A stretch of 64,000 nucleotides of DNA from Phragmites australis (GCF_958298935.1 NC_084937.1:26979568-27043567), one strand, 5' to 3'. Numbered from the stretch's first letter, positions 12,061 through 25,147 are shown. Made by a program: numbers and translations. The notes: generated by a model not told the origin, from the sequence alone.

Positions 12061-13650
12061 ACTGGTCCATTATGCAAGTGGTTGAACTTGAAGAGGCTCC
12101 CAGGGATGTCAGGGCGTGGACATAGGTTGCCTCCACATCGATAGATGCATGTTCAAATAGTTAAAGTTTATTTGAGAAAGGTTGCCATGGGTACTTATTC
12201 TATATCTTGGCCAGTTGCACAAGCCGTATAGTCTTGTGTCATATAGGTAAAGAAGTACCTCTCGAATGTGTAAAAACTATTTAAATAGTCACGCTCTCAA
12301 TCATAAGCGCGCTTAATATTCCATTGAACATCATTGTAGAGTTTTGAATTGGTAATGTGGTACTTGGTAGTGTGTCTTGGTATGATAGGTTCATGAAAAA
12401 CTAGTGGTGGATGAGTTTGAGATAAGATGATTAACACAAATGTTACTCGTTGTTACTACATTTACTGAGAAACGATGAATTAGGATTCTAGCCGCCCATT
12501 CTGGTTTCTACGGTTTTATTTTAATCATGCTTAGTTGCTAATATCACTTATCTTGATTAAAATGCTTTATGCTTAAATATTCTAACTTGTGGCATTTATC
12601 TTGCTATAATCAAATGCATTCTCTTTGACCGAGAATATATATACCTATATCATGTAAATCTTACAGTACATTTGTACTTGCTTTCTTGCTTTGTTGATTG
12701 GTACTCACCTTGTGCGGTGGTCGGTAAATGAAATACCGACCCACAACGTCCACTCCGGCGCTCCACCCCGAGCACGATCCGCCGCCGTTCCTGCACGCCT
12801 GCTCCACCTCCTCGGCTCCTCGCCCCTCACGGGTCACGGCGCGGTTGGCTTCCACCCTCGCCAAGATCAGGAGGTGATGCACGCCGTCCTTGCGAGCGCA
12901 GCCGCTACGGCCGCCGTGATGAAATCGCCGGCTTCTTGGCCTTGCCGGGGATGAAATCGCCGGACGAGCTCGTCCTCGCCGGGAACGAAACCTCCAGGGA
13001 AGTGCAGCCGAGGCTGCTGGTGTGTGGCGTACGCATACGCCAATCTGTGCAGTTGGTTGACACGGCGGAGATGGGCAACTTCGGTGCAGCTCTACAGGAG
13101 CTTCGTCGGGACGGCAACCGAATCTGGCAACGCAAACTCCTTTTCCTCACCTCTGGAAGAAAGTGTGCACAATTTGCTTGCCTGCAACAGATATGCTACA
13201 GAAGTGACATTTTGGGCAGTAGACCGTGTCCTGTGCGTGAGGCTTGCGGACCTCAAGAAACACTGTAACTCCCTTCGGCCAAAAATACTTACGTTTTATG
13301 CATAATTCGGTCTCCAACATGTACTTTTGAGAAGTATTTATGAGATTATGAAATCCAACGAACTTATAAGAATATGAAAGTATTCGGAGAAAATACCACA
13401 GACTCTGACAGTCTGACAGACTGCTTATATGCACGGATCAACATCAAAAGTTATCTCATGGGACAAGATCGAACAGCCAAAAATATGCTTTTGTATAGAA
13501 CTATAGGTCGTCAGTATATTCTTACACGCTGCAAAATGAGGAAGCGTGTAAGAAATCTGAACCATCAATTCGAATATAGGTACATAACTGAGCTATACGC
13601 AAAAAATTGTGGGGCCAACTTCAACACAAGATGAATATCTTCAAAACAGA
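12061..13650. other. Unassigned, probably transposon-derived spacer
   Basis: The AT-rich part (12.06-12.69 kb) reads like LTR or leader sequence of another Gypsy element but has no boundary I can define. A GC-rich block at 12.69-13.28 kb is open in several frames (for example 12936-13268 and 13024-13305, plus strand) without a recognisable domain. It lies just past the 3' end of the valyl-tRNA synthetase gene. Confidence 0.4.
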
Positions 13651-13658
13651 GATCAGAC

Positions 13659-16600
13659 TCAATTATTGCCGGTTTTGGCATCTAATTTCTTCTCAGCTTC
13701 ACTAATGACCTCTAGTTGTTCCAATAAGGCAGTGAGCTTCCTCATGTCCTCTTGCTGGACACTTCGAGGGGCTTTCTCGCGATAACCAAACGCGTCCATT
13801 TTCTGTGTCAGGGCATGATGTAGCCTGCGTGCATGATAAGACAATGTTACTGATACCAAAGAATAAAAGTGAAACATGTGCAGATATTTACTATCCAAAA
13901 TGGACGGAGCAGACAAGATAAGCGCACTTCTGAATTTCATCTCTTTTTTTACTCAGCTTTTCACGCTCAGCTTCTGCATTTAGAGCACCTTGAAGCTGAA
14001 GGTACACAGAGAGGTCTTTGTTCACAACAGCAGTTGCACAGTCTGCTGGAGTTTCATCGTTCTCTGTCAGGATCTGAAGAATTTCCAAATGCGAGATCAG
14101 TGGTTTTGTTTAAAGTCTTCCAACTTAGCTGGACATTCGAAATTCATAAATATAAATAAATGTGAAAAGCTGAAGAAAACCATGAGGAAATATTATTCGG
14201 CAAGAACCAACGGGTAACACACAGTTATTTGAGGCAAGAAATTGCAGCCAGTCTAAGGGAAAAAAATCCCTAACAAAAATAAATAACAAGAAGTGTAAGG
14301 CAGAACCTTAAGATGCGATACGGAAGAAAGAGACACGATTAGAGATTGATAGCACTGAATAGTGTCAACAATCTGTTGGCCTTGGCAAAGTGCAAAAGCA
14401 GGTCGTCTGTAAAAAGGAAAAGGATAAGCAATAAGATGTTACATTTTGCAAGCCAACTGTGTTGAACAAGAATAATCAAACAAGCAGATATCAAACACAA
14501 AACCATATAGGTGACCATAAACACACCTTTCATTTGTTTCTGTTGGGGGCTTCAGAGATCTCAGCTTGTTCACGGCATCTAAGACAATGTCCATTTCATT
14601 TTCAAGTTTATCATTAGTCCATTCCTGCCATAAAGAACATTTTCCCATGGGTAAATAGATACTCAAAGATAATGTTTTCTGGATTACAGTCCTCTTTAGG
14701 GCATGAGTATTACCTCAACAGGAGATGGATATTCTGAAACCATAATGGAATCATTCCTACAAGAATCTTTGGGCTGAGGTAGACGCTGCCAGAGCTCTTC
14801 TGTTACATAAGGCATGAATGGGTGGAGCAGGTGCAAACCAGCGTCTAAGCAAACCCACAGGGTATCTCTGGAGGCAGCTCTTGCTGATTCAGACTCTTGA
14901 GACTCATTGAAAAAGTAAGGTTTTATAGCTTCTATGAATACATCACATAGTTGGTACTGCCACCATGAGTATATAGCAGATGTTGCATCAGAGAATTTGT
15001 ATGCTTCTAAAGAGGTAACAGTTTTGCCAATGGCTTTGTTAAGTACTGAGAGTATCCATTTGCAGATTGGTGGCATCAGAGACACATCAACAGTTGCAGG
15101 TGGAGTGTAATGATCACCAAGCTTGCCCATTGCAAAACGGATGGCATTCCACAACTTATTGCACCATTGTCGATATCCAACCACTCTCTTGATATCCAGA
15201 TTTATCCTGTCAGACTGAAACAAAAGAGGTTGTAATAAAAGCTTAATTGCAAACATAATACAGAAAAAAAAAACCATGGATGTCACTACAACCTGAGAAG
15301 TGTAAGAAATCAGTGCAAAGCGGAGGGCATCGGTACCGCATTCAGCAATGCCATCAGGATAATCTTTCATCGTCGCTTCTTTTGCAATGTTTAATTCATC
15401 AGGATCCAGATTACTTTTTTCCAAACGTTTCAGAAGATCATTGAGTGAGATGCCATTTATCACCTCAAGAGGATCAATGACATTACCAAGTGACTTGGAC
15501 ATTTTCCGTCCGTGTGCATCACGGACAATAGGATGCAAATAAACCTAAGATGTGGGCACAGTCATTATTCATTAATCATTGCACAAGAGATGATGAAAGC
15601 ATGTATTCAACTTGAATGCCTTACCTATTGTTGAATAATTTCTATTAGCAGCTCATCATAAGGTTGGTTTGCTAATTGAGAACAAAACTAAGCCAATAAT
15701 TTACAGCCATAAACAAAAGGTAAGTGGGCTTTATGCATTTACTATAACAGAAATACAGGATAGACTCAATCAACCATGCACCACACACTGCCAAAGGATG
15801 GCAAGGGCAAAAATGCAAGTATCATACATTACATATTTACAAGCTCCAGAGCTCATTCAGAAGGAAATTAAGTGTGCACTGTAGAGACAAATGGCATGGC
15901 ATATCAGCAGAGAATAATTTAAAATGGGCAGGGCAGGTTCCTTAGTTCATTCAACAAGCTTCTAGGAACTTTCTAATATAGGACTCTTCTTGATCATGTT
16001 ATATACACGAAAGCAAAATCTCACCATGTGAAGGGGACACAGAGGGAAGAGATGGCTTGTCATGAACAAACTACTGAATAAAAAGTATCCAACATGGATG
16101 AAATTTATATATTGGACTGCTACAATCACAGGAAGCAGTTTTAATTGCAGAGAATGGGAATTTGAGCCGTACCTTCTTGAATGGCACGTCGCCACCAAGT
16201 TGCATTCCCATCATCACCATCCGTGCTACCCAAAAGAAGAGAATATCTAGTCCAGTCTCTAGTACCGAAGTAGGGTAAAAAGCACGAAGATCAGCGGTAT
16301 CATCTGGCCAACCAAGTACTGTTAATGGGAAGAGACCAGATGAAAACCATGTGTCCAACACATCAGGATCTTGATTTAGCTGCAATTTCTTCCCTGGATA
16401 CTTTTTCTGTGCTTCCAAGTTCGCATCACATTCATTTCTAGCGACTATCCAACGGTCATTGTTGGAACCCAGATCTGTCACTTGGTCATCTTCCAGTGTC
16501 ACATACCATGCAGGTACACGATGTCCCCACCAAAGTTGCCTTGAAACACACCAATCACGTATGTTTTCAAGCCATCTGCAAGGATAGAAGTAATGGTTGG

Positions 16601-19600
16601 CTCATTTTTTTCTCTGATTTATTTTGATGATTTGACATGATTTTTGGAAGGGATGACACAAATCTCAAGTACGTAAAAGAGGATAAATATACCTATACCA
16701 GTCTTGTTCATACTGCTGGGGAATAATCTCAATCTTTTTAGACCTTACAGCATCAAGGCCTACCTTGGCCATGGTGTTACAATTAACAAACCACTGGGGC
16801 CTTATCATGGGCTCCACTACGTCATTAGTTCTTGAACAAACACCCAATTTCATTTCATTCTTTTTCGTATCCTTGTACAAGCCCTTAATTAGCAGAATAA
16901 ACATTGTTAGTCTGGAAGTAATTAAAACAAAATCCATGAGACAAAAGAAGAAGGCAAATAAATCCCCCAAGAAATGATAAAACTATCATGTAAAGGTAAA
17001 GTTTATCATTAGTTTCCACAGCCACGCAGGATGTCTCTAAGACATGAGAGATTCTCGTAAATTCATAATTACAGATACCCAATCCCAAAGACATGATCTG
17101 GTGCAAGTTTTAATTTTAATAGAACTTTTTGAAAATTTTGCATGTCGCTCCATATATTATAATGCGTATATTCATACAACTTTTTGGAAGTATGATTAAA
17201 ACTTTTTGGAAGTTTTATTATATCATAAAACTTTTTGGAAGTATGATTAAACAAATCCAGTAATCAGTAATACCTTTGCCTTCAGGGCCTCAATAACGGC
17301 AACTCGAGCGGTAAATCTTGGCATTCCTTCAAATTGTGCACCTCCATTGCTATTTATTTTCCCATCATCTGTGAAGATATTGGTGAACTCAAGGTTATGT
17401 CGTTTTCCAACCTCAAAGTCATTTGGATCATGGGCAGGTGTAATCTGCATAAAAAACCAGCAAACAACAATATAAGCGAAGAGGGAATAGTGTATGAGTA
17501 ATGTCCAACTAGGTGAAATAAGATAGAGATAAACAAATAGCCCTCAGCACCAGCTCCTACCTTGACAGCCCCAGTACCAAAAGTGGGATCCACTAACTCA
17601 GCATCGCAGATTATTTTGAGCCTTCGGCCATTGAAGGGGTGGACTGCATACCTCCCATGCAGATGCTTATACCTTTTATCCTCAGGATGAACAGCTATTG
17701 CTGTATCACCCAGCATTGTTTCAATTCTAGTTGTTGCAACAACAATCTCACCCAGTCCTTCAAGAGGATAGGCAAAAGATATCAATACACCAAACTGTAC
17801 ATGAGCAGTATAACCAGGGATCTTTAACATCTTTTCTTCTTTAAGTTCAATATGATTAACCTGAAAAAACAGAATTTTCCAACAAAGAAAATTATCTTAG
17901 TTATGCATTCGTAGGTTCAATTTGTCCATCATAAACAATAAAAAGCTTCATAAACCTCTATGTCAGAAATTGCAGTTAGAAGCGTGCAATCCCAATTTAC
18001 AAGGCGATAATCTCTGCAAAGGAGTAACTTGTCTATAAGACGTGAAAAACTATGTTGGCAACTGAAGAACAGGAATGTACAAGGTAAACAGGTAAAACAT
18101 CATAGCAAAATTGATAGGAGGAAAAATTCCATTTTAGCATTCAAACAAAACGGGGTGAGGAAACTTACCTATATATCAGGCCTTCCTTGTGTAACCTTAC
18201 AAAAGCTTCAGTTACAGCTTTTGATCTTTGCTCATCCATTGTAAAAGCCTGATGACAAGTTGAGATGAAGTTACTAGTATGAGTTCAAATTATAAAATCA
18301 TGCATGGTTCAAGAAGAAGTCATGCTTTTTCCTAACAGAAAGAAATAGAAATGCTACCTCGCGAGACCAATCAAGTGAGGCCCCAAGACGGCGCAATTGG
18401 TTCAATATGGTACCACCATACTGCTCTTTCCATTTGAGTACCTGTCCAAAAGATGGTAGAGAAAATGAAATAAGCAAGTATCAAACAGAAAATGAAATAA
18501 ACAAGGCAGACAACACTTTCATTTCAGCACACATGACTATGCTGTCTGCTCAATTGGTCACTACAATTTTTCATAACCACATAGGACATTGAATCCATTA
18601 TTAATAGTAAAATAATGGAAACAAAAAAACCATTGTCAACAAAAATAATCATGTGTTACGGAAAAAGTGCGTACTTCAGAAACGAATTTTTCACGCCCTA
18701 TGTCATGCCTTGTCAGCTTCCTTTCATGCATAAGTTTCTTTTCTACTACAACCTGATATACAGGGGAAAAGATGTCAAAATAAAGCACACTACTAAGAAA
18801 GTACAGAACATTAAAGTACTCAATTGTCCATCAATGTGAAGTAAAAAAAGAAAATTTTTAACTACAAATGCCAAATTAAATCATATAATAATATGTGTTG
18901 AAACGAACAAAAAAATCACATTTGGGCAACATTATACAATAATGATTTTCTTATGAGGTAAAGAAGCAACAAAAAAAAGTATGGTGATTTGTCAAGGAAA
19001 AAAGGCATATAATCATGTACTTGATGAAAGAGCAATTGCTAAGCCTAAAAGTAAACAACTAATAATAGGAAAAATGGGAATCAAAACAATATTTTAAAAA
19101 ATCTGCTAAAATTACAGAAGTGGCTTTTAATAACAGCCCTGAACATGGCTGTTTTATAGGTTGAATGATAGCATGTGCAGGCAAGGAATATAACAGCAAC
19201 TAAATTCTATTATCTGTAGTTGTATGCTTCATAAGATGAACTCCAGCAGACAGTGAACCAATTGCTAGATGCAAACCTGTGTAGCAATGCCAGCATGGTC
19301 CACTCCAGGGACCCATAGAGCATTATAGCCTGACATTCTCCGCCAGCGTATCATGGCATCCTGCATTGCATAAAATCATTGTCGAGTCAATATCTGTAGT
19401 GTTAAAATGGCATATAGATCTCTGCAAACATAAGAAAGGCTACCTCTATAGCCACTGTAAGAGCATGGCCTATGTGAAGAGCTCCAGTCACATTTGGTGG
19501 TGGCAGAACCTGAAAAGAAATAACTTAACTCTTTGAAGGAAGCTAATCCATATTTATGCCATATATTTGACCATATAAAGGCATTACAGTGATTTCATGA

Positions 19601-20993
19601 GATGCAGTTTGCTAAATAAGATCATAGCATATCTTGCACAATTTTCAAGACAATAAATCACTTACAATAACAAATGCCGGTTTTGTGCTACCTGAATCTG
19701 CCCCAAAATATCCTGATGATTCCCACCAGGCATACCACCTAAAAAAAGAAGGCAGGTGAACTTAAGCTAGGCAATCCCAATGTTATGACTTAGAAGACCA
19801 AGAATGGAAAAAAATACTAATCTAGGACCTTACGATTTCTCGACCACGCTTGGACTATACTGCTTGGCCATTTGAGGTGCAAGCAATTTTTTTCACCCTT
19901 GAGGAGTGTTTGGATCAATGAAATCATCAGGATTTTCATCCTCCACAGATTTCTTCCTTTGTTTCTTCTCACTCTTCTTGGGCCCATCTGAAGTTGCTTG
20001 TGCCTAAAGAAACCAAATCAGTACGAAGAAAGAAGCAAATGCATCTCCGACAAGCATTTCAGTTAGTAGATATCTGATCATCGATTTAGTCATATACAAA
20101 TTCAAGAATTATGTTTGAACCTGGAGTCTAGCTGCCTCCTTTTGCTTTGCTTTAAGCCTTTTCTCCTCCTTTTCTTTTGCCTGCGAATGTACCACTTAAT
20201 CCATAAATGACTATTCACACACACAATAACAAACAGTCCGATCTGACAATTCAACTAATTTCTGGCATCGGTGAAAACCACTGCAGTAAGATTTCAATCA
20301 TCATTACAGGCCACTCGATTACTGATTAGCCACTCAGGCAGAAACAAAGAACAAAAAAGGGATATATATATAAGCCTAAAAAAACAATCCCAGATGGAAT
20401 TTAATCAATACCTTCTGATCTTTCTTCAGTTTTCGTTCTAACTCTTTCTCATCAAGTTGCTGCATGCATCCACAAAAGAAAAGTGGACAGAGTGAGCTGC
20501 TTAGTTTAAAAAAACAAAGTTCGACTGCACTACAGCAACCAAGTACCTCCTTGAAACTGTTTTGTGTGTGTGTGTTGGGGTGGGGGAAGAATTTATACTA
20601 CTATAGGTATACGTTCCTACTTCTATTGCTCGTGCGCCCAACATATATGCTAATATGCATAGTAAGGATTGAAACAAACAAAGCTGATTCAGTGACTTGA
20701 ATTTATGTATGATACAATTTCATGGAACACGATCCAACCAAAGTAATCATGGAGGACTAGAGCTTGCGTCCGAAGTGCATACGCCACTAGGGAGAAGCTC
20801 ACCATCGAAGCGAATGTGAGACTAGGGACTATACGAACCTTCTCCTCCGGAGCCTTCTCCGACCCCAGCGCCTCGGGCTGGTGCACAAAACCATATCCGA
20901 ATCAGTCCCACACAAGCAGGGAGATCGAAGAGATCCCCACGAGCAGCAGCCGGGAAACCGGTTGTTCGATCCGTGCTCGCTTACCTTCTCCAT
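13659..20993 (-). CDS. VALRS: Valyl-tRNA synthetase, 22 exons, with in-frame TGA at codon 89
   Basis: This class Ia enzyme attaches valine to tRNA-Val; the Arabidopsis homologue is TWN2. Exons from the start: 20985-20993, 20839-20877, 20412-20459, 20121-20180, 19834-20003, 19666-19738, 19444-19509, 19277-19360, 18675-18752, 18358-18441, 18169-18248, 17956-18013, 17561-17860, 17274-17444, 16693-16883, 16173-16575, 15293-15544, 14714-15214, 14527-14624, 14307-14406, 13928-14073, 13659-13824. They sum to 1059 codons in one phase. Landmarks: Lys/Glu-rich N-terminal extension, HIGH at about 145-148 ([11 protein letters not shown]), CP1 editing domain at about 285-440 ([12 protein letters not shown]), [18 protein letters not shown] at 652-656, anticodon-binding domain, and a C-terminal tRNA-binding coiled coil ([12 protein letters not shown]). 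The first coding exon is only 9 nt (MEK). The TGA at 19895-19893 interrupts the extension ([16 protein letters not shown]). Everything downstream, splice sites included, is intact. Confidence 0.93.
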
Positions 20994-21103
20994 GCTTAAG
21001 ATCAAGCCGGCGGGTTGGCTCTTCGCTCCACCGCCGCGAAGATGAAGGGGTGGAGTAGGGGAGGACGGCGAGAGCAGGCAGACGAGGGCAGGGTGGCTAG
21101 GGT

Positions 21104-21517
21104 TTAGCGTGTGTTTGGTTGTTCGTACGAGGTTTTGTAGAGTTGCATCGTATATTCTGGATGAGTGTAAGCAGGCTGAGGGGATCCGTATTCTGGAAAA
21201 GAAGTATGTTTGGTTGGTTGGATGAGCGGATGCAGGTAGATTTTGAGTTTGTGTTTGGTAGGTTGAATCTCAGACTGCATGTGGGGATTCGTTGTCGCTA
21301 ACGAGTGGGCCCCGCGTCGGCCAGGCTGCATCCCGCCGGCCAGGACGGCACCTACGGCCGATTCGGCCTGCTCCCGGCATGCAGCACGCGCGCGTATTCG
21401 CTGCACCCGCGGCTGCAGCGCGCTCCATCCAAATGCGCTGCTCCCTCGTCGTATACGGCTGTGGCTGCACGCGCGGCTGCATGCACGCACGGCTGCGCCC
21501 ATCCGAACACGCCCTTA
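21104..21517. mobile_element. Candidate Tourist/PIF-Harbinger-like element beside the ValRS promoter
   Basis: A block of about 408 bp is flanked by TTA on both sides (21104-21106 and 21515-21517), the target site of PIF/Harbinger elements. The ends are GCGTGTGTTTGG on the left and, reversed, GGGCGTGTTCGG on the right, a weak terminal inverted repeat of grass Tourist-like type. The right half is very GC-rich and open in several frames, with no protein I recognise. It starts only about 110 bp upstream of the ValRS start codon, so it overlaps that promoter. Confidence 0.45.
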
Positions 21518-21984
21518 ATGCACCGTTGGCGTATTTGTTTGTGTCTCTGTTTTCGAGTTTCCTTAAAAGTTATATTTTTTAGTTTCTGAAAAGTTGTTTT
21601 GGAAATAGTTCGTTGATTTTTATAATAAATTTTTAGTTTCTTATCATATAATTTTTTAGAAAATAATTTCTCAGCGAGTTTATCAGCTTTAGTTCATTTT
21701 TCTCAAAAATAGTCTTCTATCTTCTTCAAAAGCTACTTCTCTGTAACACTATTTATTTCGACTTCTAGTTTCTGTCTTCTGATAGCAACAGAAATAGGAA
21801 ACAAACAGTGTTTATTATCATTTCCATTTAGAGCTAGATGGGCTTTATGGACCTCAAAGTTGCACGCCAACGCATTTGAATATTGAAATGGTATCATCAA
21901 AATGTTGAATTTAAAAATAATAAAAAAAGAAATATATATTCAATTTGGGTTTTATTTTGTTGTACTAATTCTAAATAACGTAGT

Positions 21985-22095
21985 GATTCAAACAGATTCA
22001 AAAACAGACTCACGGTTTTGAGAGAAAAATGTGTTTAAAGGTTCATACAAATTCAAAAACGGACTCACGGTTTTGAGAGGAAAACATGTTTAAAG
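21985..22095. repeat. 56-bp tandem duplication
   Basis: 21985-22040 and 22041-22095 share ATTCAAAAAC-G-ACTCACGG, then TTTTGAGAG and a GTTTAAAG end. There are only a few differences. It lies in the AT-rich sequence between the Tourist-like element and the solo LTR. Confidence 0.85.
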
Positions 22096-22295
22096 ATTCA
22101 AATTTGAAAGAAATTCCACCCACCTCACCCCATTCAGAAGTTGAAATGTATTCCGCCTCTCCGACCCGCTCCACGCATTTGCACCCTCTTTGCTTGCCGC
22201 CGTATGTTTCTCTACTCGCACTAATCTCAAAGCACGCTACATTGAGTGGGTGGGTAGCATCCAGACTCGGTTGGACTCCATTGCAACATTGCGCC

Positions 22296-23670
22296 TGAAA
22301 GTGCATCTAGGCCCCTAAGTGGGTTTTGGTGATAATGATAAAGTAATTAAAAAACTAATGAGTTTTATGAGTTATGGACATATGTTAGTTCCATCAAGTG
22401 AAAAATGTGACGCATTATGAACCCTCCAAAAACGGATAAAGAAAAGCAGCTTGGCTCCTATGACTTTTAAATTCTTTTATGCTTTATATTTGAGTTTAGA
22501 ATGTCGTACTATAAAGGAGACATGAAATCTACTTGGTTGTATAGAGACAATGCTCAAAAGTCCAAACAAACCCATGAGAGTCATAGAAAGTTAGCCATAA
22601 ATCTTTTCTTTCAGAAAAATACGGAAGGTCCACACTTTTCTTCGGAGTATCCGCACTTGTGCGGAAGGTCCGCACTTTTTGCGGAGTATCCGGACTTGTG
22701 CGGAGGGTCCGCACTTTAGTGAGTTCTCGGCTAACTGCGGAAGGTTCGCACTTTTCTGCGGAGTGTCCGCATAACTACGGAGATTGCGGACTTGTGCGGA
22801 GGGTCTGCACTTTTCAGAGCATAATGGTTAGTTTTTGAGTGTGGAGTATAAAAACCCCACACCCTTCAATGCAACAGCATCTGAGCTTTTCAATTCCGAC
22901 CAAGTTTGAGACAAAAGGTTTCTAGCTCATTAAAAGCTCATTTCCACTCCCCTTTTGTGATTCTTGTTGAGATCTTTGCTAGGGTTGAGTGAGTTTGAGC
23001 AATGGTGCTAGTGAGATACAAAGCCATCCTTTAGAGCACTCGTCTCCTCGTCAAGCCAGTGGTTTCAAGTTCGTTACCCTTGGTAGTTCGTCCACCTAGA
23101 CGGCTAGGCGTCGCTCATTGAGCTCCCAAGTTTGTGGTGAGCCCCGAGACGTTTGTATCACCCTGACAAGTTGAGTAAGAAACCCGAAGCTCGATCTTTG
23201 CGGTCGCCTTGGTGAGGATAGGGTTGAAAAAGACCTAGCTCTTTGTGAGCTCCTCAACGAAGACGTAAGTACTTATTTGTGGAGTGGCCGAACTCCGGTA
23301 AACAAATTCTTGTGTCAACTTTATTCAGTTTCTTGCATTTGGTTATACTCTTTTGTTTGAATAGAATTCTAGGGTTTAAATCCGATCTATCTCGTTGTAA
23401 AATTTGAGCTGCATGTATTTGGTCTTATAGATTGGCATACATCTACTGATGCTTTGTAACATGTAAAATTATCACACCTTATCTCAGATTTCGCTTCAGT
23501 TGAAGTTTCCCCAAAAAGTCCGGAGTATCCGTATTTTTCTGCAGAACCTCCGGACAAGTGCGAAGGTTCTAGACAAAAGTGCGGAAGGTCCGAACTTTTT
23601 CTGATCCGCTGTTTTAAGTTTGCAGAATTTTTAGGTTTCGCCTATTCACCCCCCTCTATGCAACATTTCA
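22296..23670 (+). mobile_element. Solo LTR, 1375 bp, with perfect 5-bp TSD
   Basis: The block begins TGAAAGTGCATC and ends CAACATTTCA, giving a perfect terminal TGAAA/TTTCA inverted repeat. GCGCC lies immediately outside both ends (22291-22295 and 23671-23675), a clean 5-bp target-site duplication. A TATA box (TATAAAA, 22847-22853) sets plus orientation. No internal retrotransposon sequence is present, so this is a solo LTR left by LTR-LTR recombination. The end sequence (TTCGCCTATTCACCCCCCTC) is common in grass retrotransposons; I suspect a SIRE-like Copia family but cannot prove it. Confidence 0.88.
22618..22820. repeat. Palindrome-rich GCGGA/TCCGC cluster in the solo LTR
   Basis: About ten GCGGA-like and TCCGC-like pentamers alternate as degenerate units of roughly 20 bp, such as GCGGAAGGTCCGCACTTTT and GCGGAGTATCCG. 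They lie upstream of the LTR's TATA box. More degenerate copies occur near 23515-23600. The units can pair in many ways and may be enhancer repeats of the LTR. Confidence 0.8.
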
Positions 23671-23675
23671 GCGCC

Positions 23676-24237
23676 CAGATGCATCCACTATTGAAAGACA
23701 AATCAGTGTTTGAGAATGATTCAAGCTTAAATGGTCGAGCTTGGACTATGCGTAGAATGGGCCAGAACATCCACAAGTAGCAGTGACTAATGACAGATTA
23801 TTGAGATATTACCCTCTCCGTCTCTCACGATCAACATAGTACATACAAACAGAAGGGAACGCAGATAACTCATCGACATCGACATATCCACTACATCGAC
23901 TGATCTGCCTCGATGGACTCCACTACAACATCTTCATTAATGTGAGCATATACACCATGATCTATTCCAAGGCATCAACTACTCATAATGGCTTCACAAG
24001 GATCCAGTATGTATTCATGCTTCCGCTCTAGGTGATCATGAGCTAGGGCTACCAAATTATGTCAATTAGATGCGAATTATGTAAACATGGGTGAGGGTGC
24101 GTGCAAGAAATGGTTTCGGACGAGGGTGAAGCTAGTGCTATGGGAGAGGCCCACGCGTTGTCACTTGTTTGTTTAGTAGGAATCGAGCAGAAGATGGTGG
24201 CTGTTTGGACGAACGAAACTAATGCTCTATATCAATA
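23676..24237. other. Spacer, nothing recognised
   Basis: This is the right flank of the solo LTR and continues the sequence interrupted at 22290. There is no coding frame with a recognisable product and no clear repeat. Confidence 0.4.

Positions 24238-24240
<3 letters not shown>

Positions 24241-24332
<92 letters not shown>
24241..24332. repeat. Compound (TA)n(GA)n microsatellite
   Basis: About 27 TA repeats (24241-24294) run directly into about 19 GA repeats ending at 24332. It is uninterrupted and so probably length-variable between individuals. Confidence 0.98.
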
Positions 24333-24335
<3 letters not shown>

Positions 24336-25147
24336 GTTCACCATGTGAATGTACTGGTTTCTTCCGCGCCTTAAGGCTTTAGATTGTATAGTTCATGGGG
24401 GAAAAGAAAAGAAGAATTCAAAGTATGTAGAAGGTAAGCAGGAGAACAAATTAGGTTCATGCTATTTACCATATGCTTGATAAACATGATCTCTTCATGC
24501 AATAGCTTTCAACCATTCGATTTCAATCGGGCGGACACCCTTCTTTCTTCTTCATCTCTCCCGTAGCAATACGCCTCTTCCTCCTCTGACCACGCCAACG
24601 TCCTGCCTCGCTCTCTTGCCCTACCCATCCTCCTGTCGTCGAATCCATGCCCACAACCCGATGCCATGCTAACCTCTTCGTTTTGGAGCTCCCCTACCTT
24701 GGCATTAGCTCATCAAGCGGTCCTCTGTCGCCCACGGCTGGTGGCGCACCCATTCCCGTCTCTTCTGTCGTGCTGGCCTCCCTCTCTCCCCAGGAGCTCT
24801 TCTAAGCTTGGAGATGAAGGAAGTCCCCCCGCCCACCCACCCCCAAAAAATCAACCCCCTCCCCTAACTCCCGCCGTTCTTCGTCGCTTGATATATTGGT
24901 CTCATTTTCAGACGCTTGATCATTAGGATGTGTGAACAAATTAAGATGTCCTTAATCTGATAAAAAACCACCAGTATGGAACAGAACCACTATTGCACAA
25001 ACATCATCATCTTCTTAGTGTATAATTCCAACTGATCATCTCGACTTGCCCGTAAAATGCGACGTGAAACAAGAGACACACATGCATGCAGCTTGCAGCA
25101 GCATCAGTCAATCCACGCTAGCTCTCTCCAAGTTGAAGGCAATGAAG
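24333..25147. other. Spacer, nothing firmly recognised
   Basis: It contains a short Pro/Ser-rich open frame at 24666-24926 (+) in a C-rich stretch that I regard as chance. The right edge runs into the decayed 3' end of the LHC pseudogene. Confidence 0.4.

Noticed and set aside
15669..16250. Short plus-strand ORFs within ValRS introns and exons
   Set aside because: No recognisable domain; they lie opposite intron 16 and exon 16 of the ValRS gene.
22501..22719. 72-codon ORF with a repeated Ser/Glu/Tyr-Pro motif
   Set aside because: It is the translation of the palindromic GCGGA/TCCGC units inside the solo LTR.
22618..22820. Possible CRISPR-like array of spaced palindromic repeats
   Set aside because: The genome is a plant nuclear one, the units are degenerate, and there are no unique spacers of constant length. 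They belong to an LTR.
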